From Ciona intestinalis (Eukaryota; Chordata; Ascidiacea; Phlebobranchia; Cionidae), in NCBI RefSeq assembly GCF_000224145.3, contig NC_020167.2:2220782-2284781 (forward strand): a stretch of DNA of 64,000 bases, read 5' to 3'. How positions within the stretch are numbered: the first letter of the stretch is position 1; each line of letters starts with the position of its first letter. Shown here in pieces: positions 22,575 through 37,469 of the stretch. The notes beneath the pieces are model-generated. The model was not told the DNA's origin. It saw only the letters and a program-made list of their open reading frames with translations, and did no database searches. The position numbers were made by a program, and so were the translations under genes.

Positions 22575-23360
22575 GATATTCAGGACTCTTTTATAAACAA
22601 CTCTTCAATTAAGATATGGTCCAACTGCTTCAAAAAAGTAATTATTTTTGCACGCAAATTATTGAACCTATTTTAATTTTCTTGTCTCTTTGCTTAAATG
22701 TACTGCAGTAATTTTTTCACATTAGTTTAGATATTATGTATTTTTTATGAACGACCCATGCACTTACTTTTGTATATTTTTGTAATTGTGAGTTTTCTAT
22801 TCTTCATCATAGTTTAGGGCAGTAGAATTCGTCTGACCATGTACATAGGTTACAAACGTTTAACATGCTACTTGTGAAACACGACCTTGTTAACCTAACT
22901 TGATGATCTGTATTCGTTTCCTAAATCTTATAAATAGGCTTTAAAATGATGTGTTGTCAAGTACAGCGATGATACGCGTTTACGCACTGTGCTTGTCAGC
23001 CGAACACGTAATATTCAATCACTGTCATTCTAATCATTCACACAGTAGAAATAAAATTAGAGCTGGTTTTAAGCAGATTTACATCAATGTGTCGCGCAAT
23101 TCGCTTCTGATTTTGAAAATTTCCCCCTCTGTCGTAGTGTAACGTGTGCTTATTTTTCTTAATGTAATTTGAAACCGCGGTGTCAGTTATAGCATGCTTT
23201 TTTGAATGTACCTGGCTCTTACGCTCGCATGTCGTCATTCAGGACGTGTTGCTCGATGGTGCGACGTAGAAACAAGTCTATGACTAATATGTTACACAAG
23301 CAAATCGTCTATAACTAGTCGGATAAATGGCTTAGTTGCCATAACCTATGTAGTTGCAAA
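22575..23360. other. Intergenic between pseudokinesin and E2 gene
   Basis: No gene was recognised. The frames at 22951-23142 (+) and 23038-23238 (-) overlap each other and show no domain. The stretch before 23361 probably holds the E2 promoter. A TATGTAG that ends at 23353 could act as a leader acceptor. Confidence 0.4.
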
Positions 23361-23843
23361 ATGTCGGGTGCTATAAAGAGATTGAGGTTAGAATATAAGA
23401 ACTTCCAAGAAAAGCCAGATAGAGGGATTCATATACAACCGAAGAATGACAATTTTCTTGACTGGGTTGCCGTGATTGAAGGACCGAAAGGCACGCCGTA
23501 CGAAGGCGGGAGCTTCACTATAAATATTGAAGTTCCACCATCTTATCCGTTTAATCCACCAAAACTAAGGTTTAAAACTCCTGTCTACCACCCGAACATT
23601 AGTAGAGATGGACGCATTTGTATGGATTTGCTAAAAACGAACTGGTCACCAGCATTGACTTTATCCTCGCTGCTGATATCGCTTGTGTCTTTGATGAGCG
23701 CCCCGAACCCAGACGATCCACTTGTCTTTACAATCGCGGATACTTACAAGAACGACAGAGAACTTTTCGATTTAACTGCAATGCATTGGACTCGCGCATA
23801 CGCCAACGACAACACCGATTTTATGAATCACTGCGGAATTTAA
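23361..23843 (+). CDS. Ubiquitin-conjugating enzyme E2, intronless
   Basis: A 160-residue class I E2 in a single exon. It accepts ubiquitin (or a ubiquitin-like protein) from an E1 on its active cysteine and passes it on with an E3. Visible features: the beta-sheet run GPKGTPYEGGSF and YPFNPPKLRF, the YHPNI motif (HPN about 77-79), the active Cys87 in DGRICMDLL, then WSPALTLSSLL and PNPDDPL. The length is a normal core UBC fold with a few extra C-terminal residues. WSPALT and PNPDDPLV resemble the UBE2D group, while GRIC and LMSAPNPDDPL also recall UBE2T, so the subfamily is not settled. The lack of introns next to intron-rich genes suggests a retroposed copy or a lineage-specific single-exon gene. 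The frame is intact, so it looks functional. Confidence 0.9.
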   Translation: MSGAIKRLRLEYKNFQEKPDRGIHIQPKNDNFLDWVAVIEGPKGTPYEGGSFTINIEVPPSYPFNPPKLRFKTPVYHPNISRDGRICMDLLKTNWSPALTLSSLLISLVSLMSAPNPDDPLVFTIADTYKNDRELFDLTAMHWTRAYANDNTDFMNHCGI

Positions 23844-23845
23844 CT

Positions 23846-23965
23846 TTGTATGTAACTTGCTTTATCCAATCGTAGCTGAAAAACGACAGTCATTACAACA
23901 CGGGTGTTCCGTTTCATCCATCTCGTGCCAGCTTACGAGTTACCACGTATGCGATACAAGAACCT
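23846..23965 (-). repeat. SINE tail, reversed, starting just after the E2 stop codon
   Basis: Reverse complement of the shared tail: TATGTAACTTGCTTTATCC, AAAACGACAGTCATTACAAC, and CGTGCCAGCTTACGAGTTAC. It begins within a few bases of the E2 stop codon, so it probably makes up the start of that 3' UTR. Confidence 0.65.
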
Positions 23966-24219
23966 GTTACGATTCGCGAATCTAAATAACTGTCCATTGA
24001 TTATTGACGTGTAATTGCGTATGCAGCATTTATTCGCGCGCACACATACTATTGAGCAGCATGACTCATCTAACATTAACCACGTGCGTCGTTAATGTGT
24101 ATGGGCAGTAAGTCGGAACAAATATAATGACCATCCGGTTCGTGTTTATTACGACGCTCCGTTGAAAACATTCCAGACACGACGTTTTCACTTTAAAACT
24201 TTAGAACTGAATTAAGTAT

Positions 24220-24413
24220 AGTAGGGTGGAGGAAGATGGGACACCTTTTCATTCTATTTTCTTGTCACATTTGGTAGTAAACATAGAACATTCAAAGAAT
24301 TATAAAATTGTATCCTCATGACTCCCACAAACTATTGTCATTTGTTTAAAACACGATCAGGATGTTTGTATATAATGTGCTAAATGTGTCCCATCTTCCC
24401 CCACAGTACTAAC
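24220..24413 (+). repeat. TAGGGTGG palindromic MITE, near complete
   Basis: Starts TATAGTAGGGTGGAGGAAGA and ends GTGTCCCATCTTCCCCCACA, so the two ends are inverted repeats. The interior carries GTCACATTTGGTAGTAAACA, ATCCTCATGACTCCCAC and AACACGATCAGGATGTTTG. It is one of the best preserved copies, about 194 bp. Confidence 0.8.
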
Positions 24414-24539
24414 TACTATACTAACAAACTTAGTTTAGATTCGTTTAATAGGCATATTTACTTTGTTAGGTGGTTTGTTTGAATTAACTAGAGTTACTCG
24501 CCAATAATTGAACTTCATTTAAAAATCGATTCATGTACT

Positions 24540-24610
24540 TACTCATCCCTAAGGAAGATGGAACACCTTATCCAAAAAATGCCCAAATATCCTAATCGTG
24601 TTTCTACCCT
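24540..24610 (-). repeat. TAGGGTGG MITE fragment
   Basis: A short piece with AAGGAAGATGGAACACCTTA and AAATATCCTAATCGTGTTT, matching the terminal and sub-terminal parts of the family. The remainder is missing. Confidence 0.55.
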
Positions 24611-24816
24611 AGCGGTACCGATTTCAAACTTTTAATATATTTTTAAAATTTAATATACAAAAAATATGAATTATAAATATTATTATTCTTCATAAAAATA
24701 TACTTATAGAGTCTTACATTGTCAAGTGTAACAAACTAACAACGAATAAGTGATTTGGGTGTTTATTTCATAACTAATAAGTATTTTAATTTAACAATGA
24801 AAAGGAAATGCATAAG

Positions 24817-25031
24817 ATGAAACTTTTACTTTCATGCTACGTTTTCGGTTGCTGGCTGTCAGCAGTCACTGTTGCCAAACAAACTCCTGGTACATGTTCG
24901 GTTTAACTGAGTATTACATACACCGAGGGATGAGTGTTGTTTTTAGTAAAGCGGAGCAAGCTTGCACTTCAATGAACGCAACAACTGCACGAGTTAAAAC
25001 AACAGCACTGCATTACTTTCTCCTATCATAA
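24817..25031 (+). pseudogene. C-type lectin domain gene fragment
   Basis: From the ATG at 24817 the first frame gives a signal-peptide-like MKLLLSCYVFGCWLSAVTVA and stops soon after. A different, overlapping frame then reads CCQTNSWYMFGLTEYYIHRG, VFSKAEQACTSMNATTARVK and HYFLLS. This matches the first third of a C-type lectin fold: Cys, the W-F...YY pattern, A--AC, and the LA-V--...FLL helix. The two halves are out of frame by one register, and no later CTLD exon (WIG, CYS-W, C-terminal cysteines) follows in the next 700 bases. It is therefore probably a broken or truncated gene copy. A sequencing error plus distant exons cannot be excluded. Confidence 0.45.
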
Positions 25032-25719
25032 GTATAATCAAATCATAAGTAAAGGCTAATTATTACAGTGTTATGCTGTTTACTGCGGGTTAAAATGGGA
25101 TACCGTTAGCACCGAGTCGCACATCAGACGTAATTTAGCAATTCGAAAGCAGTCAGGGTAAGACAGATTGTTAATTTTTATTAATATATAAATTTTAGTA
25201 TATATGCTTTGACAGAACCACGAGAAAGCAAAGAGATTAAAACCATTTTTAATCTCTTTGGAAAAGGCAAATTAATCTGGTTATAGCTGATTTCTATGCA
25301 AATGGTTATTCCCCGCGAAAATTCAACTTTATCCATTTTCAATTTTTTCATAAATACAAAACGAAAATACCATTCTTGCTTTTCAACTTAATACAGGAAA
25401 CAAGTAACCAATCATTGGAGTAAGACAGGATCAAACATCAAATAATAGAGGAAAAACAAAACTCGTTTGTGTTTCAAGGCGTTCATGAAGTGTGCCTGAT
25501 AAGCTGCATGATATAGACATTATAAGTAAAATAGTCAAGTATTGGCCACATGTCGTAATAGTCGTATTGTAGATGCTTTTAGGTAGTTTAAATATATATA
25601 TAAGTGTAGCCTAAATAAATACAATCAAGTTTAACGTTCCGGTATTCAGTTAAATACATATATTATATATATATTTTTAAATTTAAAGGAATTAGTGTAA
25701 TAACTTAAAGTAGTATACA
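25032..25719. other. Intergenic, with a perfect hairpin at 25230-25259
   Basis: AT-rich, no gene seen. The arms AAAGAGATTAAAA (25230-25242) and TTTTAATCTCTTT (25247-25259) are exact reverse complements with a 4-base loop. The sequence just before 25720 is the likely 5' UTR or promoter of the SKA3-like gene. Confidence 0.5.
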
Positions 25720-28717
25720 ATGGAAAGTAAAGGAGGACAAAGAAGAGCTTTGTTTTCGTTGCAAAACTTAGCTGGTAGTATAGATACCAATATTCCATTG
25801 CTGGAAGAAAGATCCAGAAGTAGATTCTCATGTACAAAGTCTGCTGAAAGCCTTACTGAGCTGAAGAATGTTGCCAATGAATTTAAATCAGTAAAGGTAA
25901 ATTTAAGTTATCCTAATATTATAGGGTAGTATATTGAAATATGTAATAAAATAGTGTAGATTATTCGGGAAAATTTTGATTAAAATATAGTGAAAAGTAT
26001 GTCTGCAGTTAAATGTAATTTAAAAAGTAATGCAATCGTTCTATGTAGTTTAATGAATATTTATTTTCAGAATGAATGTAAAAAGCAGTTAACAAATCAA
26101 AAGATTGATGAATCGGTGATGGGCCAAATGTTGGTGTGCAGTCGTGAATCACTTAAGTTGGCTCAAACTATCTGTGATCAATTATCCAACAAGTTATCAA
26201 GCAGGGGTTATGTTCCACCACAAAATCCAACAACTGAGTTTACCAACTCACAATCTGGTACAGTATAACAATTGTTATATTTGTTACTTGTCATAAAGTT
26301 TGCAGGCTATTTTTCAGGTTATTTTGTTCTTTTAAATGACACCTTTATTAGTTTTATATGTAACTCTTGTTTTTTTTATTATTTCATTCTATTTGTTTTA
26401 CATAGATCATGTCTATAATATTGAAAATACCTAATCAGTAATATTGCATTTGCAGACGAGGATATTAAAGTTTTACCTTCAAGCAATGAATGTAATGCTG
26501 TGGCTGTTGAAAGCAATGCGGTCACAACGGATAATTCAGCACCAGAAGAAAATAAAAAAAGAAGTAAGGACTGGCTTCAGTTTATTTATATATTTAAAAA
26601 TTGCTCCTAAATTGTAGGGGATATTTTAAATGTTTTTTTTTAATTTAATATTTTCTAATATTCTCAGCTTGTACTATGAGTCCACAGCAACCGTTGCTTC
26701 TTCGTGGTGACCAGGGGAAAAATGGATGGAGATCTCCTTCTTTACCCAACTTGTGTTTAAACAATGGAAATGGAGGTTTGCACTGTTTGCTAAACTTTCT
26801 CAACTTGTCAATTCTGCAGCTCAAAATTGTTTTATCTTTTGATGTCATTGTCATCAGTTAAGCTAGGAAGAATATTTTTGAATAAATGTAATTATAATTA
26901 GTTTGTGATTAATTAGAACCCCCAGCTCTTTAGCATCTTTACCAAGAACTTACTTTTATTTTTATATATATATTTTTTTTATAATACTTTTATATATATT
27001 TACTGCAGATGGTGCACCTGCCAAACCTCAGATGTTTTTCGACAGTATAGCTTCACCTGAACAACCAAAGTTAAACGAAGTTTCTGTTGCTATGACAAAG
27101 AATTTTGGTAAGTTTTTTCAGTTCACCAGTTGTTGGAAAAGTATAATTCATATTAGTTTAAATGTGTAGCTATTTTAAAAGCATGTGTGTGTGGTCCAAT
27201 TAAAACATTATTTTTGATTACCTCATACAGCAGAAGAAAAGGAAAATGAAAACAAGTTTGTCAAACCACAGACATATTTCAATAGCATTGCAACACCTGA
27301 AACTCCAAGACTGAAAGACTTTACCAAATACCATCCAGCAGGTATTCCAATTGTATATATAGATAATGAGATGCAGATGGATACATACTTATAACTTGTG
27401 TTTTTTTTATTTTACAGTGAATACAGCCACTCCTGACCAAGAAAAGTTTGTTTTGTATTCTCGGAAGAGCCTCGGTAATTATGCAGAGCAGGTAATATTG
27501 TCACAATTATTGGAGTTTGACATGGTAAAAAACATTAAGCTCACATGTTATTAGTTTCTGCATCATTTTATACACATTTTATTTTTATACAGTACCAAAG
27601 TCCAGACACCCCAGACATCACCATAAACCATATGAACACCAAGAAAAATGTTACAAAAAGTTCAGATGCGGTATGACAAAGCTAGCTTGGTTCTCTGTTT
27701 TAAAGTTTACTTGGATATGTGTCAAAAATTAAATGAATTTGCTTTATTTTGTATAACAGGCATATGCGGATTCTCCTGATATGCAAGGGCTTGCCAGACT
27801 CAACCTACTCCTGCCAGAAACATCAAAATTTTTTCAACATCTTCGTGAGTCCGTATATGAAATTTATTTATCTTTAATATCGCAGTTGTATTTCATTAGC
27901 AAACTTGTTTTACTATTAGATAAAGATTGTTTCTCTTTCTTAACAGGTTATAATGAAAAACCCGTCATCGAGTCACCAGTGATGCCAGATTTTAGTGTTT
28001 CCCAACTTCAAGGCAGAGACTCCAATTCCAGGTAAATTTAAATAGTTATAACATCGTAACATTTAACTAACATCAATAAATAAAACTTATTTATTCTTGC
28101 ATGAGCTACGACAGTTGTTATAACGTGGGTGTTCTCTTACCCACACCTGCAACTTTAGTTACCACAATGGTCCACAAACCACAATGGTCCACAAAAGGTA
28201 TTTGTTTTAACTTAACTTTACCCATAGTTGCAGACGGTCAAGCGACTGGATTGATCCTGAACAATTTGAGGAACTTCCACCAGACACAAAGCGACTATTC
28301 TCACTTGAGCTTGTTAACTCAGCCTTGGATAGTATTAGGATTCATATGAAAACAACGTGGGTGTTTCATTTCATTAAAATTTATATTTGTCAAGTTTTAA
28401 AAATCTTTTGTGTTTTGTCCTGTTAAAATAGTACCGTTATCACTTGCCAAAGCCCATACAATATATCTGGAGGTATGTAAATGCTGCAGTTACACTTTAT
28501 GGACTTAATTAAACAAATACATTTGACAATTATATTAGTTAGGTATTATGTAAATTTAAGATCATATTTTTACAGTGGTGCACAGAGGTTAAGTGCCAAA
28601 AACATAGAAGAGGCAACTGGTCTTGGGGGGAAAACAAAAAGCTGCCTCCTTGTCCTGACTTCACTTAAACTGGTTCATAAGATACCTGGAACTCAGCTGT
28701 ATGAAGTTGATATGTAA
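25720..28717 (+). CDS. SKA3: SKA3-like spindle/kinetochore protein, 13 exons
   Basis: SKA3 is a subunit of the Ska complex that couples kinetochores to microtubules. Exons: 25720-25896, 26071-26257, 26456-26563, 26668-26775, 27009-27107, 27231-27341, 27418-27491, 27593-27670, 27760-27844, 27947-28031, 28234-28360, 28432-28472, 28576-28717, giving 474 codons with consistent phase. The N-terminus (LFSLQNLAGSIDTNIPLLEE, ELKNVANEFKSVKNECKKQ, SRESLKLAQTICDQLSNKL, RGYVPP) parallels the helical N-terminus of human SKA3 (LRSLASTLD..., ...EYFQKYGYSP). The middle is a disordered chain of repeated S/T-P motifs: MFFDSIASPEQPKL, TYFNSIATPETPRL, NTATPDQEKF, YQSPDTPDI. The C-terminus (ELPPDTKRLFSLELVNSAL; LSAKNIEEATGLGGKTKSCL; LTSLKLVHKIPGT) looks like a small winged helix. 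The name rests on the N-terminus and overall plan, so it is likely but not certain. Confidence 0.65.
28100..28175 (-). repeat. SINE tail fragment, reversed
   Basis: ATGAGCTACGACAGTTGTTA, AACGTGGGTGTTCTCTTACC and AACTTTAGTTACCAC match the reversed tail block seen at 23846 and 38630. It lies in the SKA3-like gene's intron between exons ending 28031 and starting 28234. Confidence 0.5.
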
Positions 28718-29626
28718 AATATTTCCATGTCACCTTGTTATTGAGTGGTAACCACTCCTGGGGAAATAGCATTTAATGGAATATTTGTGTATTTTTTACT
28801 GTAAATGATATGTTGGTATAAACTTGTAAATGTTTTATCATTTGATGTGAATGTATATGAATTTGCAGCGCTGAAGACCGTACAAAGCTATGAAACAACC
28901 TTGGTGACACCAATAGGAAGTTTCAAACATGTTTATGTGTATAGATATATATGCCTGTATAGGAAGAGACCACTACAAGAGTTATTCATGGTTCAGCATA
29001 TTAAATGTTTAAATCGGGGCCGTAACAAGCAAAGGTAATGGTTGCTCTATGTAGCAACGCCAGAGCAACCCACCGCATCTTCACGTCGTTCACGTCTTGA
29101 CTGTTCATAAATGTCTCACAATTTTGTCCATGTCGCGTCCATGGAAATGAAATGCCTGGGACAATAAATGCAGATGCAGAGTCGCAAAAAAATTCAGCAA
29201 TGAGGGAGATTGACATCTTTTAGACAAAGAATGAACGCGCAATTGTTGCTGTTGATTGTTTCACGCAAAGTCGCGTGGATTGTGCAGCTACAGCGAAGCC
29301 ACCGACAAAGCATTTCGTTTCTTGTGAGGCAACAGACTGTAAAATGTTACCTTTTTGTATAAACACTGCAAAGTGAGATTTTTTGTGATACGTTTATTTT
29401 CTTGATTTCAAAGAAATAATTTTTATGGACCCCAGTCACGCATCAACAAATTAATATTTGCTGTGTAATCATTTTATGTTTTTTTGAGCTGAGTAATGAC
29501 TTCGGGCGATAATAACATTTTACATAACATACAGGATTCAGCAGTTGAAAAGTTACTACATTATTAGTATTTGCAGGTTTTGTTCGTACATACCGAACTA
29601 ACGTTGTAAATTAATTAGCAAACATC
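28718..29626. other. Intergenic between SKA3-like gene and TMEM144
   Basis: No gene was recognised. The minus-strand frame at 29001-29216 has no domain or splice context. The 3' UTR of the SKA3-like gene and the TMEM144 promoter are expected here. A TTAATTAG ending at 29618, eight bases before the TMEM144 ATG, could be a spliced-leader acceptor. Confidence 0.4.
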
Positions 29627-35169
<5,543 letters not shown>

Positions 35170-35837
35170 GTATGTTTACTTCATGCTACCTCAAGATTAC
35201 CTGCAAAAATGTATTGAACAGAAAATCCACTTAATCTATTTAAATTTTAGGTCATTTTACATTTTTAATTGAATATGCATACATTTTAATATAGTTTTAA
35301 ACAGATTTTTAGAAAAAATATGTCTGTAAGTCTAAGTTTTTATCCGTTGATTTTCCTATTTTACTACATAGTGCAATTACATTAAAACGAATTCTCATTT
35401 TTTTTGTTACCTTAAAGTCTTAAACAACATGCACATATTCATATAGATATGTTGCATTATTTCTTCTGTTCACAAATCTTGCACTTACACTGTATTAGAT
35501 GTAAGCTTAGTTAAAATTTCAAAAGACGAAAATTTTGTTTAATTAAGACGTGTTTGGTCTTTTAATGGTATATAACCAGGAATTTTAGTTTTTAAAACCA
35601 AATATTGTTAAAATTGTATTTTTTTTTCTTGTAAGTTTATTAGAACATTCAGAGATTTTGTGTCTGAATGTTTGTTTGCATTAAATGATGCAGCATTTTC
35701 ACCTTTCTCATATTTACTGCATAGATTTAGTCATAAGACCTTGTTTGTTGTTTGCATTGCTAATACATACATTGATTCAGTTAAAACTTGATTAATGGTT
35801 AACTACTGTTACATAAGTATCAGATTCTTCTATTTAG
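35170..35837. other. TMEM144 3' UTR and intergenic
   Basis: AT-rich non-coding sequence after the TMEM144 stop. It has no recognised repeat and no open frame with a domain. It probably contains the 3' UTR and the promoter of the small downstream gene. Confidence 0.45.
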
Positions 35838-35865
35838 GGTGGGTAGCTATAAATCGACCGTGAAA

Positions 35866-36796
35866 ATGTGGCCCACAACATTATCACAATGGGCAAAGTT
35901 TTCTTGGTCATATCGCCAAAATGGGTTAAGGTAATCTGTCACTGGGCAATCCCTGTAGCTGTAGTATAATGGTTTATCCAATGGACTGATACAGTGCGAT
36001 AATTGCAGTTTAATGTATTGTGTGTTCCAGTTTTTCTATTTCTTCACATTAGTGTAGTGTTAGTAACTCTGTACTTGATATTATGATGTTTTTGTTTAAC
36101 TGTTTTGAGTGTGTTTATTGAACACGTTAGTGGTCATATAGATCGTTGTTTTTTGCGTGACTTTTTCCTCACTAATCTTCTCTAGATTAAAATCAAATCA
36201 TAATATATATTTATAATTTTTAGATTAAATTTTCAGATTTAAAAGCTCATGATTAGCGATTAATTAACGATTACCTTTCTCATGTACTTTAACATAGCGG
36301 TAACGCTGTCTGGAAATTTGGGAGGGCACGTGTTGGTGAGATAAGAAATCCGCACAACGATTCACGACTGAATCAACTATTACCATTTAAGTGGGGATTA
36401 AATTTTGTAGTAAAAGGAATAATTAAAGTTTTAAACGTGTTCACGCATTAGATCTTTGATCTCATAAAGTGCTCCTGAAGAATTGCCATTTAGTTCACAT
36501 TGGTTTGGTTCGCATAATGTTGCTGAAAACTCATGGGGATCAAATCAATGCAATGTAAATGGCAACCTAGTTAGCCTGCGTTAAGATACCGGCTAGGTTC
36601 ACAGGTGCTAGTCTATCCTCAAAATATGTAAAAGGTCTTTAAAAAATTTACATACTCTTTTATGTCTGTCACAGACATATCCCGTCTGTCCGACATTTTT
36701 CATTTGACTCCTGATACTGTTCGTCATGAACAACTAAACAATGCAGCACAGACCACGCACACATATCAAGAAACTTTTAGTAAAAAATTGAGGTAA
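35866..36796 (+). CDS. Unrecognised small three-exon reading frame (74 codons)
   Basis: Three short exons with good splice sites and agreeing phases: 35866-35930 (donor AAG|GTAATC; the frame is open back to an acceptor at 35837), 36298-36335 (ACATAG|C ... GTTG|GTGAGA) and 36675-36796 (TCACAG|AC ... stop TAA at 36794-36796). The product starts MWPTTLSQWAKFSWSYRQNG, continues SGNAVWKFGRARV and ends TPDTVRHEQLNNAAQTT, HTYQETFSKKLR. I recognise no family. The aromatic and basic N-terminus without acids could be a mitochondrial presequence, but that is a guess. The last exon also carries a strong donor (GAG|GTAAGA) overlapping the stop, so the gene may continue by splicing, although I found no further exon before the convergent KIFC3 gene. 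Confidence 0.45.
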
Positions 36797-37469
36797 GAAA
36801 ATTTTGTAAAATGATTTATTTTCAGCTTAATACTAAAATATAAAAGCTGTACAGAAGAAATGCATAATAGAAGACCAGGCACTGCATGGTTGCTTATAAA
36901 TGATTAAAGGCAATTAAGATTTATGAGAGCATATGAAATTGATAATTATTAAAACAGAAATGTTGTAGCATATACCCAGGCAGTATAAAATTAGGCTGGA
37001 ATGGCTGCATAAACATATTGTACCACAATGCGATGATTTAAGGCTAGGAATACATGTGTGTAGAACACATTGAAAAAGTGCAAAGTTGAAAAGAGAGAGA
37101 GCGTTGGCAACAGGCTGTGCTATGGTGTGTAAGATATAGTTCATGTAAAAATAATAAGCATTTTGATTATTATATGAAAGCTGCTAGTACACCGGGGTAA
37201 TAAAAACATTCTCTGATTTATATGAACTTTTTTGACAAAATGGCAAAAAGACAGATTGAGCACCGAACAGGTATGGCATGATTGGTTTTCTATGGTATAA
37301 TCTCTACATGTGGAAAAATTCTAAAAGTAGACAGCATACTGCATGGCGTGTAATAATGATATTAAGTGGTGAGAAAACTATAAAAATACTGTGCTGTGTG
37401 CTACAAATGGAATCATTCATAAAAAATACTGCCTAAGCTAGAAAACAGAAAAACGTTGTTGTACAAAAC
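36797..37469. other. Convergent 3' ends of the small gene and KIFC3
   Basis: Non-coding sequence between two convergent genes. The minus-strand frame at 36914-37144 has no domain. Several AT-rich stretches could act as polyadenylation signals; no perfect pair was assigned. Confidence 0.4.

Noticed and set aside
23618-23875. 85-codon frame overlapping the E2 gene
   Set aside because: A shadow frame of the real E2 coding sequence, which has the catalytic Cys and full fold in the other register.
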